Below, piece after piece: positions 19,894 through 31,396 of a stretch of 64,000 nucleotides of DNA (position 1 is its first letter; every line of letters starts with the position of its first letter). A program made the translations under genes and the position numbers. This stretch comes from Adiantum capillus-veneris. Taxonomy: Eukaryota > Streptophyta > Polypodiopsida > Polypodiales > Pteridaceae. The notes under the pieces were generated by a model that made no database searches, was not told the origin of the DNA, and worked only from the letters and a program-made list of their open reading frames with translations. Where the stretch lies: assembly GCA_014529385.2 (NCBI GenBank), contig CM043942.1:4552501-4616500 (forward strand), given 5' to 3'.

Positions 19894-20950
19894 GATGTCA
19901 ATTACATAAATATAACCTTCCACTAATGAATAAAATGCTAGAATGAATACATGCAGCAAAAGAACATAGGATCGGGCATCAACATATCATTGATAAAGCT
20001 CAAGAAGAGACTCACATCAGAGTATTGGAAAGGAAAGCAGCAATGTGACCGTCTTGAGAACTCATGCCAATGAACATGTTACATGTTCAAACTCTACACT
20101 TTACTCAAGTCTTACTTGAAGAAAAAGTAGAGATGGATAATAAATGGCTAGATGGGCTTGACGTGAGGATAACGGTGACATTGAAAGATGGAGTTAGAGT
20201 TAATACCTTAGCATATATAGGTGCTCAAATCCATGGTAATCTATTCCACTTACAAGAAGGCCACTATACAACCTTTGGAGTATTGCCAAGCTAAGGTGAA
20301 AGTATGCCATAAGGAATTCACTCCAACTTTGGGTATGATTAACCTCAACCTTCTTGTGCATGGATTTCCATGCCCACATGCTTTTATATGTATCCCAAAT
20401 GAACATATGAACGAAGACATAGTGCTAAGAGTTCCCTAGATGAGGATGTATAAAGCAGTTTAGGATTGGGACACTAAGGTCTTGGAACTCTCTCCTGAGG
20501 AAGGACAACTAAAAGTACCATTTGGCTACAGTAAAGAGGAATGGAAGGCCGAACTACATCCTTCCATGTTAGCAAAACTGTGTCAAAGCACCACACCTAT
20601 ATCGAATGGATATCCTCATCTCAATGCTTGCCCCCACAAGATTTACCCTCTCAAACAAGCATGCAATGAACTAGAAAATATTGGGTGCCAAAAGCTCAAA
20701 TTCAATCAAAATCTAAGGAGATTTGAGTCTCAAGCTTTATTCCCATAGCAATCAAGCTATATACATGCCTCAAATACCACCTTCTACTTTGAAGAGCAAG
20801 CAAAGAGTGTAGTCACCTACAACTAGATGGGTGTGGAAACCAAAGAATTGACCAAAAGCAAGGAGACCACTCAAGTCATCTTATAAGTGGGTATCGAAGC
20901 TTCAACAACCGCAAATTCTATACTCAAAGCAATAGCCAATCTCTCAACCG
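19894..20950 (+). pseudogene. G2 gypsy tail with unrecognised frames
   Basis: This continues the G2 integrase C-terminus across copy A. Overlapping frames at 20064-20294 (with DNKWLDGLDVRITVTLKDG), 20300-20439 (GMINLNLLVHGFPCPHAF) and 20482-20748 (ELSPEEGQLKVPFGYSKEEW) look like one former protein split by frameshifts and stops. I do not recognise it. It sits downstream of pol, where some plant gypsy groups carry an extra ORF, but no env, membrane or zinc motif is visible. A weak resemblance to 44178-44393 was seen by eye only. Confidence 0.4.
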
Positions 20951-21640
20951 ATTGATCAATAAGACCAAGATAGCTGTTTACAGCTGACTATCAAAAAGAG
21001 CGTGCTCAATTGCTATAGTATCTTCTATTCAAGAGAAACAACAAGCAACAAACCTCGACATCGAAATCCCTTAAGCAACCTGCTCAAGACTGTGGAACGG
21101 GTGTCTAACCTCACTCCTATCTTATTGCAGATGTAGCGAGAACCACGAATAAATTGTCAATCCATGGGACAAAGCTGACTCAGCTAGTGCATAGAGGCTA
21201 CAAGAGGTTGTCAATCTCTTGGAAAACAACAAACAACTCGCATCTAACTTAGGCTACACTCAAGTGACTGAAATCACCAAAAGCTAACCGCTCATCGGCA
21301 AACAAATCACATCCGTTACAGCATCAAATGGCATCCAAACATAACAAAACTTCTAGGACATGTTTATAAGACCGAAGCACACATGCTCATGGTCTTGAAT
21401 CCCACTTTAGGTCAAGTGCAAAAATTATGATTATTAACAAAAGTGGATTTTTGACCTAGTCGTTTTCGACCCCTATACCCCGCCTATACTTAGTTTTTGA
21501 TTTTGAAGTCTAAATTCCTACTTATGGTGAAATTAGACCGCGTGTCGGTGATGCCAAATGCTACAAAATAGTGTGAAATGCTTACGTCAATGCTTAAAGC
21601 TTTTACCTGCGGTTGCAACGCAACAGACGCGACTACAATG
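20951..21640. other. No gene recognised; tail-to-tail zone of G2 and G1
   Basis: No domain or repeat boundary is visible. If the inversion model is right, the plus-reading tail of G2 and the minus-reading tail of G1 converge here. Confidence 0.4.
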
Positions 21641-21968
21641 TGACAACCGGGGAGGGAGTAGGAAGCGCGAGAAGGAGAGAAGTGAGCGTCGTTAGCTCAC
21701 ACTGTGTATTTCATTATCCAAAACTTTAAGATAACTTACAAAAATTGGCTTTTATACCTTAGCCAAGGTCTTTGGTGGTCAAAACTAACAATCTGGGAGC
21801 TCTAACTAAAGACACGTTGATAGAATCTGGAAGCTTCTAGCCCTGGCTCATTCATTACAAGGTTTATCCGGAAAACAGGAGTTACAATATTCCCGATTTA
21901 TCAAAATAATAAATGTTTTTACAAAAAGAGCTCCAAAAAATGATATCCGGGATAGATTGCTACTAACA
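21641..21968 (-). repeat. Putative LTR at the 3' end of G1
   Basis: In the minus sense it begins TGTTAGTAGC directly after a G-rich polypurine tract, has a TATAAAAG box near 21755, and can end at ...GGTTGTCA (21641). No partner LTR is in the window, so the end is a guess. It lies at the far end of the G1 tail (27.6-22 kb), where a 3' LTR should be. Confidence 0.5.
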
Positions 21969-21985
21969 TTCCCCCCCTCCTCACC
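21969..21985 (-). promoter_or_regulatory. Putative polypurine tract
   Basis: The minus strand reads GGTGAGGAGGGGGGGAA next to a TGTTAG LTR-like start; purine-only, 17 bases. Confidence 0.6.
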
Positions 21986-22089
21986 TGCGTCGTCCCTTGA
22001 CACATCTTTATGGGCTGAATAATCTTCAAGTTGACGGCTGGCGAGGCGGTCTTTAAGTGCATGGAGTGCCCTTTTCATATCTGATCTTT

Positions 22090-25000
22090 ATTTCTTTATT
22101 TGAAACCTGCAAAAATTGCATAGTGACTTTGTTCTTGAGCTCGATGACTGAGTAGCCTACGAATTTGGAAGTCGGGTTGCTGATCACTGGCCCAAAATCT
22201 TCGTTGACCAAGTGAAAAACCCTGTGTAGAACGCTTCCTCAAATGCCAACATATTATGAGATGGCAAGAACATGCAGCAGGCATAGAAGCCATAGAGGAC
22301 TTCTTTGGGAGGTTGACCACTTAGGTCGTAGCATAGACCCTCGTTTCCCTCAAGGAAGGACATCCACGGTGCTCCTGGTCCTTCCACGGTGCTCTTGCTT
22401 GCACTGGCTCGTTTGAAAGTCTTCTATGCATGTGAGCAACATTCAAAAAAATTTGTAGAGCATAGCACATGAGAGATCGGGGAGACTTTTGAAGAATGAC
22501 ATGGCGCTTGTTAAGGTTTTCACCATGTATTACTTTGTTGGCGTCCCCTTTCTCTCAAGCGCTGCAGTGAGATTTTTGAACTTCTAAGCTCTTGCTTCAA
22601 TCTTGACTTTGGTGGCCAGCTCTCTGAAGGGATTATTACTGAGGGTACTTTGGTAGGCAATGTGGCGGGATGAAAAATGGATTGAATATGAAAGAGTCCA
22701 CTTCAAAGAAGCTTGTCATGAAAGCCTCTTCGAAGGTATGCATGTAATGAGAGGGCAAAAACATGATTCTTGCATATAGTCCCATGGTGACATTCCTGCT
22801 TGGGATTTCTGTCTCCATATTCCAGCAAATGCCTCGCGTGCCTTTGACAAAGATTTGCCAGGGATGCTCTGCTACTTCGATATCACTGAAAGGTATAATG
22901 CAGGTGATGAGAATCTTAACAATCTTTACAAGCATCTGACAGGCGAGATCTGGGATCTCCTTCATCATGTTGATCACCCCTTTTATAGTTTGAACCATGT
23001 ACTGCTCGGATGGTGGGTTGTTATTGAGAGGCTTTGTGATTACCGGGTAGTTTAGCACTGCCGGTCTTTTGCTTTGTCAAATATAAAAACTGTACCAAGA
23101 TCACTGTCTGTTGAGGGGACAGTAAGTGGGGTCGATCCTGAGATGCTGAGGAGCGTTCCTATAATAGGTTTCATATATTGGCTTCTGATCAAACCATTTC
23201 TTTCGCCAGAGGGGTTGATTATCTATGATTGCCTGAATCTGAAGTTCCGTAACAGGAACCTCCCTGTAGTCCCCTTTGCTGTTTGGTTCGAGTTTGGGGA
23301 GCATCTTTTGGTGCCATAATTTAACCTCTTTCCGCATCAGTGGTGGCAGGGCGATCATCTCATGCCCAAGATTCTTCACCACCTCATTTGGAGTAATCAT
23401 GAGGAGGGCAGCCGACTCTAGCACTTTCAGTATCTTCTAACTCTAGCTCTCGTAGATTGTAAAGAGCCCTTTGACATTGAAGCTGCAGCTTCATGTGCTC
23501 TAAGTGAGCGTCAATGTCAAAGGACTTGACTATCTCTGTGCCTTCCTCCATTTCCGCTTGTGATTGAGGCAATCGTGGCCTCTGCTGGCTTTTTTGGCCC
23601 CGATTCGATCGTTCAGCCTCATCCGTTTGCTTTCCTCTTTGTTTCTAATCTTCTGGAGCAGTGGAGGTTGAAGTGAGCTCCATTTCTTGATGTGCTTTTA
23701 GTCTTGTCTGCTTTTCCTCCGCTCCTTGCTCTGGCAAGCCTTCAATTTTATCTTCCCCCGTTTCCACAATCTCTGGAGGTGTCCCCGTGTCCTTGGGTGA
23801 ACCAAAGTCCTGACCTTGTTGGTCCTATGTGTCTTGTTGTTCCCCCCCTTGCGAGTCAGTTCCCTCTTCTTTGCTTTGGTTAGTTTTGTCGGGCGATTCT
23901 AGGTCATCAACACGTGGCTTCTTGGATTCTTCTTTTTCTCTTTGCTCCATTTTTTGCTTATGAATTCGTTGTCGCATGGTGCTAGCAATCTCCTATTTTT
24001 CTTCAGCTTCCTGCCTCTTTTGTTGCTTGATCATTTCTAAAGTAGTTGTTTGCCTGCGTAATAATGGAATATTTTTTACATCTTCCTCTTTCTCATCATC
24101 GGCTTATGTTCCTTGGGTTTGATTTTCATCATGTTTTTGTTGGCGGAGCCTTTCCCTCAATGCCTGAGCTTCTTCCATTTTTCTCCTGGCATGTGTAATG
24201 GGAATAGCCTCTGCCACATGCACAACTTTCTTTTGCAATCATGTATATCCAAACGTGTATTGGCTGTCATGCTCCTCCTCCGAAGATTGGTACTCAGAAG
24301 GGATGTCTCTCTGCTGGAACCCCACTTCTTGGCTGCTTTGAGCATCTGACTCTGTGTTTTCGCTGTTAGAATCTTTTAAAGGTGAGCTCTACCTTGTCTG
24401 CTTAACTTCTGGTATTGGCCTTGTGGAGGGTCCTACCACGGATTTTACAGCTCTTTTAGATCTCTGGATCAGATCTATCTGCGCTTCGATAGGTGGTAGA
24501 TCCTCAATCATCCCCAATGCCTGATAGGCAATACTTGTCAGCATTGGTCCCCCGTTCATGTAAGCTTTGCTTCTTTGACTCCCTTTCAAGTTTGCTTCAA
24601 CAATAGTGTCAAAAGAAGATAATTTCCGAAATTGCAACTGACCACCCTGCCTTCAGCCAAGCCCATTGCCATTACCACGGCCATGTGCAACAAAGGTTCT
24701 GTATATCTGGGCGGCTTCTGCACCTTGAAATGTTGCGATATAAGGCGCAATGGCAGTTCAATTTCTGAGTATATCAAGTCTTGATACGTTAGCTTGTCGC
24801 CTTGTTGCTTCAAGAAGGCTTTATCATTATCTATTGCCTTTTTCTTTTGCAGGAGATTGTGCGTCCCTTGCGACAGGTGGAGGGCTTCATTGATAATTTT
24901 TTATGTGATCTTTACCTTGACGATTGCCCCATCTTTGGTGGTCAGAGTTGCTTCACCATTGTACTCAATGGAACTTATGAGCTCATGAGCTCGGTTCCCC

Positions 25001-25265
25001 AAGGAGGCAATCGTAAGAAGCTATCTAATTGTAGGCACCTGCCCCCTACTTGCACTTCTGTCTTTTGATGCAATGTCCACATTTCCCGTAAAAAGATTGT
25101 GGCCCTGACTATTTCTCCGTCTGCTGCCTGAAACCTTCCGATGAAGATGTTAGCTGGAATGGCTTCAAGTACCTGTTCAGTGATGCGAGCATTCTCATTT
25201 GAGGAGATATCGGTTATCTCATAGGGTGCAACATTCCATTCCCTTTTTACTTTCCTTTGAGGCAT
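22090..25265 (-). pseudogene. Unrecognised post-pol ORF with an internal duplicated module
   Basis: A decayed frame of roughly 1,000 codons reading from MPQRKVKREWNVAPYEI (25265) to about 22090. Coherent pieces are 24975-25265, 24586-24813 (PLRLISQHFKVQKPPRYTEP), 23384-23572 (acidic, EMEEGTEIVKSFDID), 23101-23424 (LMITPNEVVKNLGHEMIALP), 22636-23058 and 22184-22387. The last two contain the same module: PWQIFVKG.RGICW..MGLYARIMFLPSH.M.TFEEAF, and PWMSFLEGNEGLCY..YGFYACCMFLPSH.M.AFEEAF. I know no family with it. It lies between the palindrome field and a PPT/LTR-like end, in the same sense as the G1 integrase C-terminus, so it may be an extra ORF of that gypsy. No signal peptide or membrane segment is evident. 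Confidence 0.55.
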
Positions 25266-25462
25266 CCTGTTTTGTCAGTTTAGCATTGAGAATAGGTGTT
25301 AGCCATTGACAAGAATCGTCGGAAAGTGTAGACTTGACCATAAAATGAAAATTGAGCATAACTTTGTCAAAACTATCCCAAATTTGACCAAATTTCACCA
25401 GTGCTTCTAGGATTACTATAGGCACAAGGAAGTAATGTAAGAGATGAATTTTGGCAAAAAGG

Positions 25463-26693
25463 AACATGGATCATGATCCATGTTTGGAAGAATTTTAAAA
25501 TTCTAACTTGGTGAAGTTGTTCCTGGGCATATGGGGATGTTACTGAGCAATTTTCTTTGGATTTAGGGTTTGAGGTACATGGATCACGATCCATGTTGGG
25601 AAACATTTTGGAAATCTGAAGATACCATCTCATAGGGTTCATCTATATGATGCCTCGGTCCAAATTTTTTGGGATTTGGATCACTATTTTGACACTTGGA
25701 CTAAATTTTGGAAAACTTTTGCAGACGTAGAGATTTTGGCATTTTGAAGTGGATTTTGGGATTCAAATGGCTTGAAACTTCATGGCTTGGCTTTCTTGAG
25801 CATACTGGGTCAGATGGCCCAGTTTTTGCTTTGATTGAGCAAAAAGGTACATGGATCGGGATCTATGTTGGATAGAATTTTGATATAGTTCTTTTGTACA
25901 TATGTTTCTATAGGTTTTCCTAGTGCACTAGTGAAATATTTCCAAGTTTGGACATGTTTTTCCTTAGTTTGCCCCATTTCCTAGTTTATGGTCATGTTTT
26001 TTCCATTTTGACCATATCAGTTCCTTGCACCTATTTTTGAACACAAGTTTTGCATGAGGTCTATCATTGTCTTGATTCCCGATCATGTAGGTCTGTAGTT
26101 TATAGCTTTGCCTAGCTCCTTGTCAAATTCCATCAGAAATTGAATCCATTTGAGGAGACAAATTGATTCTTGAAATTTTCACCATTTTGCAACTAAACCT
26201 TTGCTTAGTTTTGATCCTACCACCATCCTTAAGTTACATTTTCTTGTTGATAGGCTCCGAGGAGAGTGTGAAGTCTCCCAATTGACTTTAGTAGTAATTT
26301 GAAAACTTGTCAGGACTCTGTCTTTAGCCTTTCTTTATAAGTCTTGTTGGCATCCCATCATTTGACCTCTCATGAGTTTTTCTCTAGGATCCCACCCTAT
26401 TTTCCTATGAAAATGACCAAAGGACCATTTGCAGACTGAAAATAGCAATCCAGGAGGATTTGATGATCTTAAGAGCACTTTTTGTGATCATTTTGCAACA
26501 CCCGTACTATTTTTACATTGTCCAGCTAGTGAGCCACTTTTACCCTGATTTTGGTAAAAAGGAACATGGATCGCAATCCATGTTGGGATGCATTTTGAAA
26601 AACCAATTATAGGAGTTTGTTCCTCGCCCTTTATGGTTGCTTCTGTAAAATTTTCTATAATATTAGGGTTCGAGGAACATGGATCGCGATATG
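25463..26693. repeat. Palindrome field 1 (five copies of CATGGATC-NN-GATCCATG)
   Basis: Copies at 25463-25484 (a perfect 22-bp palindrome), 25577-25596, 25850-25867, 26565-26582 and 26678-26693 (one arm shortened). The arms CATGGATC/GATCCATG are conserved while the sequence between copies is not. The first two and last two copies are both 113 bp apart and their intervening sequence is similar, so part of the field arose by duplication. It lies in the untranslated stretch downstream of the G1 integrase. Confidence 0.9.
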
Positions 26694-26992
26694 TTCCACC
26701 ACTTTTTGTTGTTGTTTTTACCCTGCCCGATTCTGTCAGCTAATTGGGGTCTATTGGTGAAATATTTTTGGTTTTTGATGGGTTTTGGACTTCCCCATTG
26801 GCCCTGTTAGTTTGCCAATTTTGTGACCTTATACTACTCTGATCTGTTGTTTTGGCACTATTGATGCAGTATGGGGCATACACATATGCTCTTGCAAGGT
26901 TATTGATCATACCTGTCAAATCTAGTGTAGTAAGATCCACCAAGGTGGTCGCAGCGTGTAGAAACAACTCCGAGAACTCTATGCTCCTATGG

Positions 26993-27124
<132 letters not shown>

Positions 27125-27199
27125 AGATGAGCTTATGTTGCCCCATTTGACTATATGTTCCTAAAGTACCCGAAATGCCCCATTTATACTTACCTCCAT

Positions 27200-27643
27200 T
27201 GATCATGTCTTGTTGTTCATATCATTTGTGGCTCGAACCATTCATAATTCTGACACTCGGTTGACAAATGGCGTTTGATCTGCAGTTTTTATCCGTCAAA
27301 AGTTGTCTCAAAATTCATCTTGTGTTGAATCTTTCCCTATTTACCATGTTTGAAGTCCTTGCTTTGAAGTTTCGACGTTTGCTTTCAAAAGTCAATTTTA
27401 ACTTTCCTGGCTCGACTTATCAATTTTTGTTGATTTTTTGTCATTTTTTGGTTTTTTTGTAAAAGAAAATTTGCAATCATTCTTAGTTGGCAAAAAATTA
27501 ACCAAAATTAGTGTAACCTCCCTTATATACATACTCTTATTCTGGTGATGGTATGGCTCATGATTATGCCCAATAAGAGTTTGTAAGGCTTTGAAAGGGT
27601 GTCCACTAATGCCCGCTCGATGGTGCCATCTGCAACTTATAAA
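27200..27643. other. G1 downstream region, no gene
   Basis: T-rich sequence between the microsatellite and the integrase C-terminus. On the minus strand the G1 frame runs on for about 100 codons past its stop near 27644 in broken form, without a recognisable domain. Confidence 0.45.
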
Positions 27644-28127
27644 TTAATGCGTAGATCCATTCCTCCTAACCATGTAGCTACCATTTGTATGGATGCTAGC
27701 GGAGCAGTATTGATAGCATTGTTCTGTTGTGTTTTCCTCTGCATGTTTGCTTGCCCCTTGCGCTTTTAATATTCTGATTTTGGCTTCCTGTTGTGCCTGT
27801 TCGCGAATGTTTTGTGCTTGACTTCTGCACTGAGCTGCTGCGTGTAGTGTTGCAAGTTCTTCTGGTGTCAACGAAAGAAGATATTTCTTTAATCTATAGC
27901 CACTCATCCAATTAGGCATCTGCTCACCTGCTAATGTTGCAAGCTTGACGGTGCCACTTGGTGATATATCATGTATGACAAAAGGCCCCATCCCTCGCTT
28001 TTTGAGTTTTTTGGAGTGTCGTTTGAGGGTATACATTAAAACGTAATGCCCTTTTTGAAACTCCTTTCTGATCACGTTTTGATCATGGAAAGCTTTCATT
28101 TGTTTTTTCTGAGCATACCTGACCATA
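27644..28127 (-). pseudogene. G1 integrase C-terminus (inverted part)
   Basis: 160 codons in the minus sense: MVRYAQKKQMKAFHDQNV, then an SH3-like integrase C-terminal domain with EFQKGHYVLMYTLKRHSKK, GMGPFVIHDISPSGTVKLAT and QMPNWMSGYRLKKY, then a hydrophilic Gln/Ala/Arg tail. No chromodomain is visible. It begins exactly where the C1 copia integrase stops (28119-28127) and supplies what the plus-strand G1 integrase lacks after 9901. Its reversed orientation is the main evidence for the inversion. Confidence 0.88.
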
Positions 28128-29078
28128 CCATCTTTGGCACTGAATCTTTCTGCAAAACCTTGCTAGGAGATCTATTTACAAGATGAACAGTTGTTGATAC
28201 AGCTTCAGCCCAAAACCCATTTGGCAGCTGTGCATTAGACAACATACTTCTGACCTTCTCTTGTATGGTCCTATTCATCCTCTCAGAAACACCATTTTGA
28301 TGAGGATTGTAAGGAGCAATAAGTTCACGTTTTATACCTTTTGACTCACAAAGTCCTGAAAGGCCTTTGAAACATACTCTCCACCATTGTCAGTGCGTAA
28401 GCATTTAAGCTTCTTGCCACTCTGCTTCTCCACAAGTGTCACAAACGTTTTGAAAACACTAAACGCTTCATCCTTGTCCTTGAGAAAGTAAACCCATACT
28501 TTCCTCGAGTAATCATCTATAAATGTCATAAAGTAAGAAGCTCCCCCTAGAGATAGGTTAGGCATAGGTCCACACAAATCACTATGAACAAGTGCCAACT
28601 GTGTATCTCTTCTACTGCTTCTATGCTTATGTGGCTGTTGTGTTTGCTTACCATACAGACAATGTTCACAGAATTCAAAATCATTAAATGAAAAGCCATG
28701 CAAATAACCAGAATGAGACAAGATTTCCATTCCCCTCTTGGACATATGTCCCAACCGGCTATGCCACAAAGAAACGTTCGGCTGCTCGGTTACATTGATT
28801 ACATTTTTAGAGACATTTGATACATAAATCATGTAAAGTCCTCCAGACTTTACTCCATGTGCTACTGTCATAGAACCCTTGGATATCTTCCACATGTTCT
28901 GTCCAAAAGTGGTGACGTAGCCAGCATCATCAAGTAAACCTGTGTTGATCAAGCTCTTTGTAATTGCGGGAACATGTCTCACATTCTTCAGCGTGAAAGA
29001 AGAGCCATTCTGAAACTTCAATTGAACATCTCCAACACCTAAGATCTCACATGTCTGCCCATTGCCTAGCCGAACATG
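28128..29078 (-). pseudogene. C1 pre-integrase and integrase core
   Basis: The frame 28332-29021 codes the spacer, the zinc region SLWHSRLGHMSKRGM...CEHCLYGK and the core with VHSDLCGPM (first Asp), FIDDYSRKVWVYFLK and RTDNGGEYVS (second Asp). A frameshift near 28335 moves the Glu motif QNGVSERMNR into the next piece (28128-28330), which continues LPNGFWAEAVSTTVHLVNRSP and stops at the inversion breakpoint. The DDE residues are kept. An in-frame stop just upstream, near 29080, separates it from the protease. Confidence 0.88.
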
Positions 29079-30100
29079 ATCTTAAGTGGTCACATAAGAA
29101 GTAAACCACTCCTTGTTTGGAGACACATGAAGTGATGCCCCAGAGTCTATAATCCAGTCACTCAGTGCATTTCCATCAGATGCTGTAAGAAGAGCTGAGT
29201 CCATTGTATTCTTCAAGAAGTAGATGTCTCCTGACACTAGACTGTCATCCTCTGCAACAGTGTTTGTCACATTTATTTCTTGAATCTTCACTGAGGACTT
29301 GTTCTTCTCACCATGGTCTTCAGCTTTCTCTTTGCCTTTTTCTGCTTTCCATTCTCTGCAGTCTCTTTTCATGTGACCCTTCTTGCCACAATGGTAGCAT
29401 TCTATGTCACTCTTGCCTTTAGCACTGCGGGACTTGCTACGAGACTGATTCCTCTTTCCACCTTTGTAATTTTCTTTGGTCCTTCCCCTGACAACTAAGG
29501 CTATTCCTTTGCCTTTGTCCATTGTCTTTCTATTGGTTTCTTCAGTAAGCAGACTTCCTTCTACACCTGCTATGTTCAAACCATCTGAAGGTGCAGAATT
29601 ACTCAAAGCTGTGCGAAAAGTGTCCCAACTTTCCGGCAATGTGATCAATAGGAACATAGCTCTAACAGGTTCATCAAACTTGACACCTTGAGCTGACAAC
29701 TGACTATAGATTGTGTTGAATTCATTCAGATGATTGGACATAGGTGTCCCTTCTTTCATCTTCAAGTCAACAAGCTTCTTAAGCCAGTATACCTGTGAAG
29801 CTGCACTCTGCTTCTCATAAAGATCACTCAGCTTTAACCATGCTTGATAAGCCGACATCTCGTCTGCTACATTGAAGTAAACGCTTTCTGCCAAAGTCAG
29901 CATAATGGTAGAAAGTGCCAATTCATCAATTTCGCTCCATTCATCTTCGTCCATATCTTCTGGTTTTATCCCTTGAGCTTTATAGGTTTTATCTGCTTCT
30001 TTTGTACCAACACGTGCCAAATCCACTTCTTCCACAATGGGAAATTGGTTCCATCCAGCTTCTTGATATTGTAAAGAGCAGTGTCCTGTGATCCAGCCAT
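29079..30100 (-). pseudogene. C1 gag and protease
   Basis: The natural start is ATG 30100 (MAGSQDTALYNIKKLDGTNF). A frameshift near 30010-30030 puts the rest in the long frame 29082-30113. Landmarks are LALSTIMLTLAESVYFNV, LKLSDLYEKQSAASQVYWLK, LNEFNTIYSQLSAQG, ITLPESWDTFRTALSN, a basic Ser/Arg/Lys stretch, an intact zinc knuckle CYHCGKKGHMKRDC and the protease motif WIIDSGASLHVSP. The frame ends in TAA right after the flap start. Gag packages the RNA and the protease matures the polyprotein. Confidence 0.88.
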
Positions 30101-31183
30101 AGCTACGCTTCACAGTGGTTTACTTTCCTGGGAAAAATTCGGCAGAGTTTCCCCTGTAAACTGACCTCTGAACCAATATCAACCTGTCAAATGAACCAAG
30201 AAAGCTTCAGATTCTGCATAAATTTTGGCAGAGTCTCCTTTGTAAAATGGCTCTGGTGTACTCAAAAAACATACCAAAAAACAGCTCAAAAAACATTGTC
30301 TCTCTGACACTGTAAGCTGCGGGTAAACCTGTCCTGCACCTGTAATGTCTCTCACTGTCCTGTCACTGTCCTGTAAGCATAGACTGTGACAATGCCTCAA
30401 CGGCAGTAAAGCAAAGATGCAATCCCAACTGTCTAACTCACAGTCAATGCATCCTATCTGCCTATCTAAGGGTGCTCGAGGGATCGCTCCAAGACCTGTA
30501 TCACCGAAAGGATCTCAACATTCGAGAATCCCCCAGCTCAATAAAACCTCACTCGACCCTCAACAAAGGCTGCAGTAAATCTGACAGTACATAGACTTCC
30601 CACAAAGTCATACATCCACAAATTTCCCACTATATGCTGTAACCGCTGCGGCGGTTGTTTGCTGCGTGACTCACAGCCAGCAAACCCTCAACAAGCATAC
30701 ATCATCTCTGACAATACATCCTATGTGGAAGTACCTGCAATGTCAGGATGAAATCTGGAATATCAAGCAGCAAACACAAGCTACCTGATGAACTAGTGGA
30801 TGTCGCCTACAGTCTGTGTGTAGATGCGCCCGTGTCGTATGTGACACGTCTCCAAGAACTGTGAGCCGTCCTTCGATGTGTAGACAGCCACAAATCAACA
30901 CTCTGGGAGTGTCGATATCCTCAGCACCTGCAATCCTAGGCCGAAAACCCCAAATTTGCAGAGTCGGATCTGCACCCGCCGAGACCACGTAGTCGAAAAT
31001 GGCCTGCGCAGACCTTTGTCGAAGCCGAATGGTGACCGAGATGACCTCAGAATGAAATTCTGAGCACACCAAGCCCTATGGGCTTGGCCACAAGATTTGG
31101 GTCCGTGTCTTTGCCTGTTGAATTTCACTCCAATCTGAGCTGGTGACTCTAGCCTCCTGCAGTGCTGTCGCGAGCCTCGATCT
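30101..31183 (-). other. C1 5' leader, no gene
   Basis: About 1.1 kb between PBS and gag start, the same length as the Copia-A leader. Frames here show no domain. Confidence 0.6.
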
Positions 31184-31199
31184 GAGCTCTGATACCAGT
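31184..31199 (-). promoter_or_regulatory. C1 primer-binding site (Met tRNA)
   Basis: The minus strand reads ACTGGTATCAGAGCTC next to the LTR, a perfect TGGTATCAGAGC core. Confidence 0.9.
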
Positions 31200-31391
31200 T
31201 GAAGGAGTACGAGCGGAAGTGCGACGCGAGAGAGAGTGCGAGAAGAAGAGCACGATGATATGGTGAACTCGCTCTACTGTAATGTGTAGAGCATAGTGAG
31301 TTCTTATTAGGTTTTTACAAAAGAATATGTGTACATACCTGGCGGCCCGCCCACTTACCTGGGCGACCACATTGGGCTTTATACCCCAACA
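31200..31391 (-). repeat. C1 5' LTR
   Basis: 192 bp, partner of 11980-12171 with about four substitutions. Confidence 0.93.
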
Positions 31392-31396
31392 CTTTG
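31392..31396. repeat. C1 TSD (CTTTG)
   Basis: Reverse complement of 12172-12176. It lies within an AYALVPQT coding segment of copy B. Confidence 0.85.

Larger units (their letters stand above)
28128..31391 (-). mobile_element. C1 copia, 5' half
   Basis: 5' LTR, PBS, leader, gag, protease and integrase core of the element whose other half is 9902-12171. The split falls inside the integrase, just after KVLQKDSVPKMVWSG. Flank CTTTG (31392-31396) pairs with the inverted CAAAG at 12172. The LTR pair is the least diverged in the window (about 2%), so C1 is the youngest insertion I can date, and the inversion is younger still. Confidence 0.92.

Noticed and set aside
25463-26693. CRISPR array
   Set aside because: Spacing is irregular (113-715 bp), the repeats are palindromes of 18-22 bp, there are no cas genes and the context is a plant retroelement.
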